Shown: positions 8,211-16,711, counted from the stretch's first letter. The stretch is DNA of 54,772 nt from Spirochaetota bacterium (GCA_020049045.1 JAIFLN010000047.1:1-54772); one strand, 5' to 3'. Translations and numbers: made by a program. Notes: generated by a model not told the origin, from the sequence alone.

Positions 8211-10325
8211 TCACTCTCTATTGTACGGTATTTCCATGGCAATGACGAGGTTTCGGCCACAGAGTGTCACTGCGGAGCCGCATGGGGGTGCTGAAACCGG
8301 TTCAAAGTAACCTGGCTCGGCCTCGGTATCGACAATACGCACCCAGTGGTGGCCCTCTGAGGCAGGGGGAAGCTGGAACGTTCGAGGTTGCCAGTGAAAG
8401 TGAACGGCCAAAAAAAGGTTGGCGCTGTCTTTGTCGGCTCCGGTGTCACGGCATTTTCCAGAAATCCAAACCCCCAGACTGCGGGAATAGGTCGACCAGT
8501 CAGGGCCGCCTCCTTCTGGCGAGAGCCATCGGATATCTTGGTCCCCCTTGAAGAACGTATCGCGACGAAGACCGGGATGCGTGCGTCGCAATTGCACCAG
8601 AAACCGGGTAAATTCCCAAAGATCGCTGTTCTTCTCTACCAGGTTCCAGTCCAGCCAGTTGAGACGGTTGTCGTGACAATAGGTGTTGTTGTTGCCGAGC
8701 TTTGAGAAGCCGAATTCGTCACCGGCATGGAGCATGGGGGTTCCCTGGCTGACAAACAACAGTGCCAAGAGGTTTTTCATCTGTCGGCGCCTGAGGGTTT
8801 GGATCAGAGGATCCCGGGTAACTCCCTCAATTCCCCCGTTCCAAGACAAGTTATGAGGATTGCCATCGCGGTTGTCCTCCGCATTGGCCCAGTTGTGTTT
8901 CTGATTGTAGCTCACCAAATCCAGAAGCGTAAAACCATCGTGTGCCGTAATGAAGTTGATGCTGTGCCAAGGCTTGCGGCTTGCTCCATGGAACAAGTCG
9001 GAACTACCGGCAAGCCGGGTTGCAACTCTGGGAAGCGTTCCTTCATCTGACTTTACGAAACTGCGGACATCATCGCGAAAATGCGAATTCCATTCAGCCC
9101 AGCCTGTGGGAAAATCTCCGACCTTGAACAGCCCTCCGGCATCCCATCCTTCGGCAATGATTTTTGTCCTGGCCAACAGGGGATCGTTGGCAATGTCATT
9201 GAGAACAGAATAGTTGGGAATCCACTCCCCCGAAGGCCCTCGACCTAAAATCGCAGCCAGATCAAAGCGGAACCCATCGACGTGATATTCCATCACCCAG
9301 TGACGAAGGCTATCGATAATCAACCGCCTGACCACGGGATGGTTGCAGTTGAGGGTGTTTCCGCAACCCGAGTAGTTGAGGTAGTGTCTGCCCCGGTCAA
9401 GCATGTAGTACACCGCATTGTCCAGACCTCGGAAACTCACCGTGGGGCCGTATTCATTTCCCTCGGCGCTGTGGTTATAGACCACATCGAGAATGACCTC
9501 GATGCCTTCCTGATGGCAGGCTTTCACGAGTTCTTTGAATTCTCTGACGGCGGTCCTTCCATCACCATCGGAGGCATACCAGGCTGCCGGACTGAAAAAA
9601 TTGACCGTGGAGTAGCCCCAGAAGTTGGCCAGCGGCTCACCGGTTTCAGGGTTTGTCTTGGTGTTTTCAGAAGGATTGAATTCGTGGATGGGAAGAAGCT
9701 CCAAGGCTGTGATTCCCAAACTTTTCAGGTAGGGGATTTTGGCCTCCAAGGCCTTGTACGAACCTGGCTGAGAGCTTTGGGAGGAAGGATCACGGGTCAT
9801 TGCCCGAACATGGGCCTCGTAGATCACAGAATCTTTAAGAGGCCGTAGGGGAGGCCTCACCCTTCCCCAATCGAAATCATCGGCAATGACCACGGATTTG
9901 GGGGCGTTGGCCAGATTCTCCAGAAGACTGAACCCAAGGTCTCCCTCGTTCCCGTACCAGTCATAGGCATAGGCTTCCGGACGGTTCCAGTCATAACCGC
10001 CAGTTACCGCCTTGGCGTAGGGGTCAAGCAGCAATTTATGGCAATTGAACCGGTGGCCTTCCTCTTCCGGCTGCCAGGGACCATCGACCAGGTAGCCGTA
10101 GAGCTGCCCATGACCTACATGGGGGACATGAACGTGCCAGATGTCTCCTGTCCGGTTCACGGTACTATCTAGTTCAATGCGTGTGCGAGGTACGGAGTCG
10201 CTGGCATGGTCAAACAGGACCAGTTCCACAGAGGTCGCATTTTTGCTGAACAAGGAGAAATGGCAACCGCCGGGGGCTGGTGTGGCACCAAAGAGAGCCG
10301 GGTTACCTGGACCATAAAAGCTCAT
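8211..10325 (-). CDS. glgX: Glycogen debranching enzyme GlgX (isoamylase type)
   Basis: This GH13 enzyme hydrolyses alpha-1,6 branch points of glycogen or limit dextrin. The 704-residue protein has an N-terminal CBM48-like domain (FGATPAPGGCHFSLFSKNA) and a TIM-barrel catalytic domain with the GH13 regions: ILDVVYNHSAEG (region I), VDGFRFDLA carrying the nucleophile Asp (region II), IIAEGWDAGG with the acid/base Glu (region III) and FITAHDGFTLLDLV (region IV). Length is typical. No Shine-Dalgarno sequence precedes the ATG; instead a promoter -10 ends 6 bases upstream, predicting a leaderless mRNA. No other glycogen genes are in the window. Confidence 0.95.
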   Translation of the reverse strand: MSFYGPGNPALFGATPAPGGCHFSLFSKNATSVELVLFDHASDSVPRTRIELDSTVNRTGDIWHVHVPHVGHGQLYGYLVDGPWQPEEEGHRFNCHKLLLDPYAKAVTGGYDWNRPEAYAYDWYGNEGDLGFSLLENLANAPKSVVIADDFDWGRVRPPLRPLKDSVIYEAHVRAMTRDPSSQSSQPGSYKALEAKIPYLKSLGITALELLPIHEFNPSENTKTNPETGEPLANFWGYSTVNFFSPAAWYASDGDGRTAVREFKELVKACHQEGIEVILDVVYNHSAEGNEYGPTVSFRGLDNAVYYMLDRGRHYLNYSGCGNTLNCNHPVVRRLIIDSLRHWVMEYHVDGFRFDLAAILGRGPSGEWIPNYSVLNDIANDPLLARTKIIAEGWDAGGLFKVGDFPTGWAEWNSHFRDDVRSFVKSDEGTLPRVATRLAGSSDLFHGASRKPWHSINFITAHDGFTLLDLVSYNQKHNWANAEDNRDGNPHNLSWNGGIEGVTRDPLIQTLRRRQMKNLLALLFVSQGTPMLHAGDEFGFSKLGNNNTYCHDNRLNWLDWNLVEKNSDLWEFTRFLVQLRRTHPGLRRDTFFKGDQDIRWLSPEGGGPDWSTYSRSLGVWISGKCRDTGADKDSANLFLAVHFHWQPRTFQLPPASEGHHWVRIVDTEAEPGYFEPVSAPPCGSAVTLCGRNLVIAMEIPYNRE

Positions 10326-10331
10326 GGAGCG

Positions 10332-10360
10332 AGTATCGTGCCCCCCCGCGCCTTTGACAA
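10332..10360 (-). promoter_or_regulatory. glgX promoter, predicted leaderless
   Basis: On the minus strand TTGTCA, a 17-base spacer and GATACT are followed by 6 bases and then the glgX ATG, so transcription should begin at or next to the start codon. The -35 hexamer overlaps by 5 bases the -35 of the divergent promoter on the plus strand. Confidence 0.6.
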
Positions 10361-10382
10361 GGGGTGCGAACCGTTCTAAGAT
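10354..10382 (+). promoter_or_regulatory. Promoter of the methyltransferase-like gene, predicted leaderless
   Basis: TTGACA, a 17-base spacer and TAAGAT lie 5 bases before the ATG at 10388, with no ribosome site between. The -35 shares a palindromic TTGACAA/TTGTCAA core with the divergent glgX promoter. Confidence 0.65.
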
Positions 10383-10387
10383 TTGCC

Positions 10388-11320
10388 ATGCCTTCGCCCT
10401 ACACCAAAGAATCGTTCCTGGATTTTTTGCAGAACGAGCCGACCTTGAAGGTTCTGATCGAACGCTTTCCCTCAGATTGGGAGCAAGCGGAGAAAGAGCT
10501 CAGGCTGTTGCTGGCCTCGGGCGGTGCCAAAGCGGTTCTGGAGGCGGTACAAGCTTCACGCCGGCATAACGAGCGGATTCAAAAAAGCGGGTTGAACCCG
10601 GCAGTACTGAAAGTTTCCTTTCCCCACCTGATCCGTTCCAAGATGATGACCCTGGCTCTGAAGAATTACAGTCTTGCGGCCCAGACAAAAACCACCGGAC
10701 GAGTCCAGTTCGACCAGCGAAACGGTACCTTGCTCCAGAAGCTTTTGTTTTCTGACAGCGGTTTTACCAGAAAGCCGGTTGATCTTGCTCAGTATGAGCA
10801 GACTTGGCCTCAGTTGACCCAACAGTCCTTTTTAATGCCCTTGGTAAACAAAAAGGGAATCTATTGTTTTTATAGCAAAGACTTGATTCTCGCTTTGAAA
10901 ACTTTGGTAAACGACCTTCCCTGTGTCGAGGTCGGTGCCGGAGACGGAACTTTAAGCCGGTTTCTGTCCGATGCAGGGGTTCATATCCAAGCGACTGACA
11001 ATTACAGCTGGAGTGCTTTTATCACGTATCCTGCCGAAGTGGAAAAGCTCGACGCCAAACAAACGCTGAAGAAGTACAAACCTCCCGTTGTCGTCTGTTC
11101 CTGGCCCGACCCGGAGAATTCCTGGGAGCAGGAGGTCTTCTTGTGCCCCTCTGTGGTGCTTTATGTTGTGATCGGCAGCGCGACGCCGGGTGTAACCGGA
11201 AATCAAGGTGTCTACCACAGCCAAACGGCGTTTTCTTGTGAGGAAAGACCTGACCTGGCGGAACTCGTGCTGCCCCGTGAACAAGGGAATGCGGTGAAAG
11301 TCTTTCGCCGAAAAAGTTGA
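10388..11320 (+). CDS. SAM-dependent methyltransferase-like protein of unknown substrate
   Basis: The start at 10388 is preferred to an upstream in-frame ATG at 10364 because the upstream codon lies inside the promoter. The 310-residue product has a helical N-terminal half with no recognised domain. A Rossmann half follows, carrying a class I methyltransferase motif I (VEVGAGDGTLSRFL, about residues 180-193), an acidic residue at the end of strand 2 (QATDN) and CSWPDP at about 237-242 in the place of the catalytic motif IV. The substrate cannot be told. It is predicted to be leaderless. phosphofructokinase follows 55 bases later with its own promoter-like sequence. Confidence 0.72.
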   Translation: MPSPYTKESFLDFLQNEPTLKVLIERFPSDWEQAEKELRLLLASGGAKAVLEAVQASRRHNERIQKSGLNPAVLKVSFPHLIRSKMMTLALKNYSLAAQTKTTGRVQFDQRNGTLLQKLLFSDSGFTRKPVDLAQYEQTWPQLTQQSFLMPLVNKKGIYCFYSKDLILALKTLVNDLPCVEVGAGDGTLSRFLSDAGVHIQATDNYSWSAFITYPAEVEKLDAKQTLKKYKPPVVVCSWPDPENSWEQEVFLCPSVVLYVVIGSATPGVTGNQGVYHSQTAFSCEERPDLAELVLPREQGNAVKVFRRKS

Positions 11321-11322
11321 TC

Positions 11323-11351
11323 TTGCCCTGATCGGTCCTTTTCGTCAGAAT
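11323..11351 (+). promoter_or_regulatory. Candidate phosphofructokinase promoter
   Basis: TTGCCC, a 17-base spacer and CAGAAT lie 24 bases before the start codon, leaving a leader of about 17 bases that contains the ribosome site AGGAGG. The -10 is weak, so confidence is moderate. Confidence 0.45.
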
Positions 11352-11375
11352 AGGGATAAACCCAGGAGGCTCGCC

Positions 11376-12701
11376 ATGCCCGGAACCGAGTTGGATTTCT
11401 CCATCGCCACGATCGGTGAATGCAAGATCAAGAATCCTTTGCACTACGCCAACGTGGATGGTGACTCCATGTCGAATTATGTGGGGGATGATGAGTTCAT
11501 TCTTTACAACGTGTATGCCAAAAAGGGAGACAAACCTTTGGCGTTCAGCAAGGGAACGCTTCTGGAGAAATCAGGTCCCAGAGAGAAGATTTACTTTAAC
11601 CCTCAGCATGTCCATGCGGCCATCGTGACCTGCGGAGGATTGTGTCCCGGTCTCAACGATGTGATCCGGTCTCTGGTGCGAAATCTCTGGTACGGTTACG
11701 GCGTGCGGCGCATTACCGGTATCCAGTATGGTTTCAAGGGTTTTTTACCCGAGTACAACTTTCCCGTTGTCGATCTTGACCCGGATATCGTCGATGACAT
11801 TCATAAAATCGGAGGGACCATGCTTGGTTCCAGCCGCGGAGGAAATGATATTCCGGCGGTTGTCGATGCCATCGAGCGGATGAATCTGAACATCGTGTTC
11901 ACCATTGGTGGCGATGGTACTCAGCGGGGGGCTTTGGCAGTAGCCGAAGAAATCGACCGCCGCAACCTCAGGGTCGCTGTGGTCGGCGTTCCAAAAACCA
12001 TCGATAACGATTTGTCCTACGTTCAGAAGTCTTTTGGGTTTGAGACGGCAGTTTCGAGGGCAGTGCAATCGGTGAGCGGGGCCCACGTTGAGGCAGACAA
12101 CGCCATCAACGGCGTTGGCCTGGTCAAGGTGATGGGTCGCGAATCAGGGTTTATTGCGGCGCATACAGCTTTGGCCAGCACAGAAGTGAACTTTGTTCTG
12201 ATTCCCGAAGTGGATTTCGATTTGGAAGGCCCCCGCGGATTCCTGGCTTCGCTCAAGCGGCGCCTGGTGGCCCGTAAACATGCGGTTGTGGTGGTGGCAG
12301 AAGGGGCAGGTCAGAAGTATCTGAGCACCATCGAGGGCACGGATGCCTCCGGCAATAAGAAGCTGGCCGATATCGGGCCGTTCCTACGCGATAAGATTGC
12401 TGAATACATGAAGGCCGAAGGAATGGAATCCAACATCCGTTACATTGATCCCAGTTACACTATTCGATCAGCTCCTGCCGATCCCAATGATTCGCTCTAT
12501 TGCGCGCGGCTGGGGGCCAATGCCGTCCATGCCGCCATGAGCGGCAGGACGAAAATGTTGGTATCGCTCTGGTCAAACAAGTTTGTTCATGTGCCGATCC
12601 GGATGGCGACCATGAGCCGCAACTATGTCAATCCTGAGGGAAGTCTGTGGCGTGACGTGGTTGAGGCTACGCGGCAACCTGTGATTATGAAAAACAGCTG
12701 A
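11376..12701 (+). CDS. 6-phosphofructokinase, PPi-PFK-related clade (probably ATP-dependent)
   Basis: The enzyme phosphorylates fructose 6-phosphate to the 1,6-bisphosphate in glycolysis. The 441-residue protein carries an N-terminal extension of about 75 residues, then GGLCPGLNDVIRSLV, the phosphoryl-donor motif GGDGT (178-182) and PKTIDND (206-212). The donor-specificity pair is mixed: Gly after GGD, as in ATP enzymes, but Lys before TIDND, as in PPi enzymes. This Gly/Lys combination is known from trypanosomatid ATP-PFKs and related spirochaetal proteins. A strong ribosome site (AGGAGG) precedes the ATG. The stop codon abuts that of convergent motB, forming TGATCA. Confidence 0.92.
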   Translation: MPGTELDFSIATIGECKIKNPLHYANVDGDSMSNYVGDDEFILYNVYAKKGDKPLAFSKGTLLEKSGPREKIYFNPQHVHAAIVTCGGLCPGLNDVIRSLVRNLWYGYGVRRITGIQYGFKGFLPEYNFPVVDLDPDIVDDIHKIGGTMLGSSRGGNDIPAVVDAIERMNLNIVFTIGGDGTQRGALAVAEEIDRRNLRVAVVGVPKTIDNDLSYVQKSFGFETAVSRAVQSVSGAHVEADNAINGVGLVKVMGRESGFIAAHTALASTEVNFVLIPEVDFDLEGPRGFLASLKRRLVARKHAVVVVAEGAGQKYLSTIEGTDASGNKKLADIGPFLRDKIAEYMKAEGMESNIRYIDPSYTIRSAPADPNDSLYCARLGANAVHAAMSGRTKMLVSLWSNKFVHVPIRMATMSRNYVNPEGSLWRDVVEATRQPVIMKNS

Positions 12702-13460
12702 TCACATCTGCGCCTTGTCCCAGAGAACCAGCACGTCAACCCGGCGGTTGAAGGCTTGGCCTTCCGGGGTAAGGTTGGTTGCGACAGGTTTGGTAGAACC
12801 GTAACCAGCAACCGATGCCTTTTCTTCGGGGTAGCCGTAGCTGAACAGCAGATTGAGCACCGACAAGGCCCGTTCTGTTGAAAGCTGCCATTCCTTGCTG
12901 AACCTTTCGCCTTCGATGACCGTGCCGTCAGTATGGCCTTCAATCCGTACCGCATTGGGCAGTGCCTTGATTCCTTCGGCGATCTTTCCAATAAAGGGCA
13001 CCGCCTCGGGTTGTACTTCGGGACTGCCCGGGGCAAAGAACGTGTCGCTGAAGAGGGTGATTTTGATCCCCTCTTGAATTTCCGTTACTTTGTATTGATT
13101 CTGCGGCATCACGTTTTTGAGCCGGTATTCCAGCTGTGTGATGAGGGTGTTTCTTTTGGCGCGGGTGGTGGTGGACGGGTCTTCCTGTTGTTTCCCTTCC
13201 ATCATTTCTCCCTTGGTGCCCTTGGAATTCGCCATATCGATGACATAACCCATATTGGCACCCTGGAAGATGGTCTGGAACGCCTGCGACATGTCGTCAT
13301 ACTTTTTGGGGTCGACTTGGCTCATGGCCCAGAGAACGACGAAGAAGGCGAACAGCAGAGTGATGAGGTCGGCGTAGGTCAGCAGCCAGCGTTCTGCGTT
13401 TTCCTTTTCTGCTTCTTCTGCCTTTTTCTTCTTCTTTGCCGGCGCCTTTTTTGCTGCCAT
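12702..13460 (-). CDS. motB: Flagellar stator protein MotB
   Basis: MotB anchors the stator to peptidoglycan and carries the proton-binding aspartate. The 252-residue protein has a lysine-rich N-terminus, one transmembrane helix beginning WLLTYADLITLLFAFFVVLW with the key Asp in YAD, a periplasmic linker, and an OmpA/MotB peptidoglycan-binding domain (IEGHTDGTVIEGE, then NRRVDVLVLW). It follows motA after 3 bases. Unlike the arrangement I recall for treponemes, the motAB pair is not next to flgE or fliL but stands apart from the flagellar operon. Confidence 0.95.
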   Translation of the reverse strand: MAAKKAPAKKKKKAEEAEKENAERWLLTYADLITLLFAFFVVLWAMSQVDPKKYDDMSQAFQTIFQGANMGYVIDMANSKGTKGEMMEGKQQEDPSTTTRAKRNTLITQLEYRLKNVMPQNQYKVTEIQEGIKITLFSDTFFAPGSPEVQPEAVPFIGKIAEGIKALPNAVRIEGHTDGTVIEGERFSKEWQLSTERALSVLNLLFSYGYPEEKASVAGYGSTKPVATNLTPEGQAFNRRVDVLVLWDKAQM

Positions 13461-13463
13461 GGC

Positions 13464-14252
13464 TTACTCCTCGCCTCCGCCCTTATCCAGGAGTTTCTGC
13501 TCTTCGTGATCGAGGTAAGACAGCATCTTTTCCTTGACCAGCATGGGGCTTTCACCCTTGTGGATGGCAAAAACACCGGTGAGGATCATCTCCATCCTCA
13601 GTTTTTCTTTTTTCAGTTTTCCCTTGAGCTTGAGAGACACTGGCAGAGCGAAGATATTCGCAAAAGAAATACCGTACAATGTCGCGATAAAGGCTGCCGA
13701 AATGGAGTGACCCAGTTTGGCCATGTCGGCACCACCGAGGCTTCCCAATACGAGAACCAGACCGGTTACGGTACCGATGATTCCCATGGTAGGCATGAAC
13801 CCGCCCATGGCCGCGAAGAGTTCGACCTCTTCTTTTTTCTCGTATTCATAAATAGCGATGTCGGTTTCCAGAAGTTTTTCAATTTCATCGGGATCAACGC
13901 CGTCGACCACCATGCGGATGCCCTTGCGGAACAGCGGGTCGTCGATGTCCTCGACCATATCATCCAGCGAGAGCAGCCCTTCTTTGCGGGCTTTGTCCGA
14001 CAAGTCGACAATCTGGCCGGCTAGGTCGGCGTTGGGCGCATTGGCTGGTGCCAAAGAGTCACCAAGGATACGGCCAATTCCTAGGAATTCCTTGATACTG
14101 AACGACGCGATTGTGGCGCCGGCAGTACCGGCAACAATGATGATGAAGGCCGAGAGCCCCAACAACGAGGCAGGATTACCGCCTTCGAGGATGAACCCGA
14201 CCATGATTCCCGCGAGGCCGCCGCCGATACCGACAACGACCGAAATGTCCAT
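13464..14252 (-). CDS. motA: Flagellar stator protein MotA
   Basis: MotA forms the ring around MotB in the stator and pushes on FliG. The start at 14252 gives the usual MDISVVVGIGGG opening; an in-frame ATG at 14270 would add six residues and cannot be excluded. The 262-residue product has four hydrophobic helices, two at the N-terminus and two in the C-terminal half (MGGFMPTMGIIGTVTGLVLVLG block with the conserved Pro residues), separated by a charged cytosolic loop (about 70-160). motB follows after 3 bases. The upstream gap of 76 bases could hold a promoter, but none was convincing. Confidence 0.94.
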   Translation of the reverse strand: MDISVVVGIGGGLAGIMVGFILEGGNPASLLGLSAFIIIVAGTAGATIASFSIKEFLGIGRILGDSLAPANAPNADLAGQIVDLSDKARKEGLLSLDDMVEDIDDPLFRKGIRMVVDGVDPDEIEKLLETDIAIYEYEKKEEVELFAAMGGFMPTMGIIGTVTGLVLVLGSLGGADMAKLGHSISAAFIATLYGISFANIFALPVSLKLKGKLKKEKLRMEMILTGVFAIHKGESPMLVKEKMLSYLDHEEQKLLDKGGGEE

Positions 14253-14328
14253 GCCTTTTCCCGCTTTCATATCTGGTGTATCGGAACCCTGGCGGGGGAG
14301 GTTAAGAAAGATCGTCAGCGAGCAGCAA

Positions 14329-15957
14329 TTAGTAGTGGAAACCGCTCTGTCCCAGGAACTCTCTCAGCAGAGAGAATGGCGGAACATAGCGGACGGGTAC
14401 CGGAGTGAATCCTTCCAGAAAGGAATGGAGAAACCGCGCCTGGACGTATTCGGGTTCTCCTGGAGGTACGGTTTCCAGCAGTGGCAGGGCCGCTTCTCTC
14501 AACACGGCAAACTCATAGGGCAGGGCGCTGTTGAACACACCGTCAGCAGAATCCTGATAAGGGAACAGATGGGCGTCTTCTCCCCTGCGTACCGAGGCCC
14601 ATTGCCTGAGAGTTTGGAGGGCCGAATAGCCTCGGAACTGCCGGTCACGGACGAGTCGACGGAGCAGCCGATGGTCGCTGGTACTGATTCGAGAACGACC
14701 TTCACGGGTCAGGCTTGTCAGGGCCGAGACAAACAAGGTGAAGCACTCACCCTCGGGACGTTGGGGCCAGAGGTCACGGTTCAGACCATGGATGCCTTCC
14801 AAAATCAGAACACCGTCAGATCCCAGGCGGTAAGGCCGGCCTTCAGACTTTCTGTGTCCGCTCTTGAAGTCAAAAACCGGTAGTTGAGCCGTTCCGTCGG
14901 TGAGTAGGGTTTCCAGATCGCTGGCAAGTCTGGTCTTGTCCATGGCTTCGAGGGCTTCGAAATCGTAGTGGCCCTCAGAATCCTTGGGGGTGTCCTCGCG
15001 GTTGACGAAATAATCATCAAGGCTGACCACCAGCGGTTTGCGGCCGCAGGCTTGAAGCTGGACTGCCAGACGCTTGGCCGTAGTGGTTTTTCCCGAAGAA
15101 GAGGGCCCGGCAATCAGGACGACGCGGGCTCCCCGGGCTACAATGGCATCGGCCAGGGTTGCAATGCGTCGTTCATGGACGGCTTCCGCTCCCTGGACAA
15201 AGGTCTCGACTCGGGCCGGTTGTCCCGCCAAAGCATTCAGCTGGGCGACGGTGGCCACTTCTTGCACCCTGCTCCAGGAACGGTCTTCCGTATGGGCTTT
15301 TGCCAGAGCCTTCGAAGGTTTCCACGGTGCCAGGACGAGGGGCCAAGCTTTTGCCGGCATTCTGAGAACCAGTCCCGTGGGACTGGGTTCGATCGCCCAC
15401 AGGTGGGCTTTGCCTGTCGAAGCAAGCAAGGGTTCGGGTTCCCAACCTAAAACCTCCCCGCAACGGGTAAGGGTCACTTCTGCAGGGTTTTTCTGCGAAA
15501 GAAAAAGCCTTGCATCGGCATCGTCAGGATGGTCGAGAGCGGCCAGGGCTGCTGTGAACGGCACCCTTACTGGTTTGAGATCAAGATCGGAGGTAATCAA
15601 TTCGGCGAGAGCTTCCCCCAAAGCCTTCAGATCACCTTTTGTCAGGGGATTCCCATCGCTAGTATCGTACGCATGGCCGCCGCCCCAGGAAGGCCCCAGA
15701 ACCAGGGCGGGAAGGGCGACCCTCCTGCGTGTGATCTCCAAAAGAAACGAAAGCGTCCGCCGATAGACACGATGTCCCAACCGATCGGAAAGGGTTACCG
15801 GTGTGATCACGGCATCGCCTACGAGCGGTTGCTTCAACGAGGCCAAACGACCGTTGACAAGGACTGCCACCGTCTGGTGATCGGCCCACGCTTCTGAGGT
15901 TGTTCCAAAGGGAACCGTGTGATGCTGGTTTCCGTAGATCACATGAAGGGTAGACAT
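14329..15957 (-). CDS. Uridine kinase-like P-loop protein with N-terminal TGS-like region
   Basis: The C-terminal half is a phosphoribulokinase/uridine-kinase family domain with Walker A GPSSSGKT at about residues 284-291 and the nucleoside-kinase segment SLDDYF, then a lid region. The first about 60 residues look like a TGS/ThrRS N-terminal ubiquitin-like domain, and the middle (60-250) resembles the ThrRS second additional domain. This TGS plus kinase layout occurs in proteins annotated as uridine kinase in Thermotoga and others, but the substrate is not certain. The gene lies 9 bases after rsmD and is probably co-transcribed. 542 residues is normal for this layout. Confidence 0.82.
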   Translation of the reverse strand: MSTLHVIYGNQHHTVPFGTTSEAWADHQTVAVLVNGRLASLKQPLVGDAVITPVTLSDRLGHRVYRRTLSFLLEITRRRVALPALVLGPSWGGGHAYDTSDGNPLTKGDLKALGEALAELITSDLDLKPVRVPFTAALAALDHPDDADARLFLSQKNPAEVTLTRCGEVLGWEPEPLLASTGKAHLWAIEPSPTGLVLRMPAKAWPLVLAPWKPSKALAKAHTEDRSWSRVQEVATVAQLNALAGQPARVETFVQGAEAVHERRIATLADAIVARGARVVLIAGPSSSGKTTTAKRLAVQLQACGRKPLVVSLDDYFVNREDTPKDSEGHYDFEALEAMDKTRLASDLETLLTDGTAQLPVFDFKSGHRKSEGRPYRLGSDGVLILEGIHGLNRDLWPQRPEGECFTLFVSALTSLTREGRSRISTSDHRLLRRLVRDRQFRGYSALQTLRQWASVRRGEDAHLFPYQDSADGVFNSALPYEFAVLREAALPLLETVPPGEPEYVQARFLHSFLEGFTPVPVRYVPPFSLLREFLGQSGFHY

Positions 15958-15966
15958 CCCAAAAAT

Positions 15967-16521
15967 CTAAGCCTGAGGTTCGGTATCCTGCAAGGGCCGT
16001 GTGAAAAAAACCACATGGCTGCGACCGTATTCCCGGTGGTCGTAACGGACCAGAGGTCCTACCGTTTCTGGAAGGGTCTCTTCCTCGGGGTAATGCATCA
16101 GGAGACTGCCCCCAGGGACCAGTAAACCCCGGTCCGCGACCAGCTGCAAAACTTCAAGCTTGCCGCTCATCGGAAACGGAGGATCGGCGTAGATCACGTC
16201 CCAGCGGCGTTCAGCCCGTTTCAGGAAGGCCTTCACATCAGCCAGGTGGAGTTTAACGGGCTCTTCAACCCACGATAGGTTGCGCAGAATCACGGCCTTC
16301 TTCCCGAAGTCTTTTTCAACCAGATCCACCGGTGCCGCACCTCTGCTGGCGGCTTCCAGTCCGACCAGGCCTGAACCGCTGAACAGATCAAGAAAGCTCA
16401 GATCTTCGAGGGGACCAAGGATGGAAAAGAGACTGGTTCTCATTCGGTCCATGGCAGGCCTGATGACCCCAGGTGGACAAAACACTGTCCGGCCCCGATA
16501 CTTACCGCCGGTGATACGCAT
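15967..16521 (-). CDS. rsmD: 16S rRNA (guanine966-N2)-methyltransferase RsmD
   Basis: RsmD methylates G966 of 16S rRNA. The 184-residue protein starts with MRITGGKYRGR, typical of the family. It has the SAM-binding motif DLFSGSG at residues 45-51 and the catalytic N6/N2-type motif DPPF at 113-116. Length is standard. There is no ribosome site; a promoter -10 (TACGAT) ends 5 bases before the ATG, so the message is predicted leaderless. The uridine-kinase-like gene follows. Confidence 0.93.
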   Translation of the reverse strand: MRITGGKYRGRTVFCPPGVIRPAMDRMRTSLFSILGPLEDLSFLDLFSGSGLVGLEAASRGAAPVDLVEKDFGKKAVILRNLSWVEEPVKLHLADVKAFLKRAERRWDVIYADPPFPMSGKLEVLQLVADRGLLVPGGSLLMHYPEEETLPETVGPLVRYDHREYGRSHVVFFTRPLQDTEPQA

Positions 16522-16526
16522 AGGCC

Positions 16527-16555
16527 ATCGTAGCCTATGGTGAAACTTTTGTCAT
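16527..16555 (-). promoter_or_regulatory. rsmD promoter, predicted leaderless
   Basis: On the minus strand ATGACA, a 17-base spacer and TACGAT end 5 bases before the rsmD ATG. No purine-rich ribosome site is present between the -10 and the start codon. Confidence 0.55.
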
Positions 16556-16570
16556 TTGAAGAAACGCCCG

Positions 16571-16599
16571 TTGACAAACAATCTGAGTCGGTCTTAAAT
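16571..16599 (+). promoter_or_regulatory. Promoter of the leader-ABC exporter operon
   Basis: A perfect -35 TTGACA, a 17-base spacer and TTAAAT place the transcription start near 16606. That leaves a short leader with a strong ribosome site (GAGGAGG, 16616-16622) just before a 19-codon ORF. Confidence 0.7.
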
Positions 16600-16629
16600 A
16601 GACGAATCATTCCCGAGGAGGCTCGCCCC

Positions 16630-16689
16630 ATGAATCATACATTTGTTGCCGTGTCTCGGGATGCCTTCGCGTTTTCCGCAAGGCACTGA
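16630..16689 (+). CDS. Putative 19-residue leader peptide upstream of ABC exporter
   Basis: The ORF encodes MNHTFVAVSRDAFAFSARH and then stops. It has the strongest ribosome site in the area (GAGGAGG, 7-base spacing), sits about 24 bases after a predicted transcription start, and ends 113 bases before the exporter gene. Its codons overlap hairpin A (16662-16685) and its stop codon overlaps the base of hairpin B (16688-16702). This is the layout of regulatory leader peptides; a known precedent is bmrB ahead of the heterodimeric exporter bmrCD in Bacillus subtilis. Function is inferred; the peptide sequence is not recognised. Confidence 0.55.
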   Translation: MNHTFVAVSRDAFAFSARH

Positions 16690-16711
16690 CGCGCTTCGCG
16701 TCCCCTTTTCC
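16662..16711 (+). promoter_or_regulatory. Candidate attenuator: two hairpins with a mutually exclusive alternative
   Basis: Hairpin A pairs TGCCTT (16662-16667) with AAGGCA (16680-16685), plus an inner GCG/CGC stem. Hairpin B is a perfect 6-bp stem, GACGCG (16688-16693) with CGCGTC (16697-16702), followed by a C/T-rich run ending near 16718. CGCGTT (16668-16673) could instead pair with GACGCG (one G-U pair), which would exclude both A and B. The T-run after B is interrupted by Cs, so it is not a textbook intrinsic terminator. Confidence 0.45.

Noticed and set aside
12933-14024. Long plus-strand open frame (363 codons) opposite motA and motB
   Set aside because: It lies wholly antisense to the clear motAB genes, is rich in His, Phe and Gln as expected of a reverse-complement frame, has no ribosome site and no recognisable domain.
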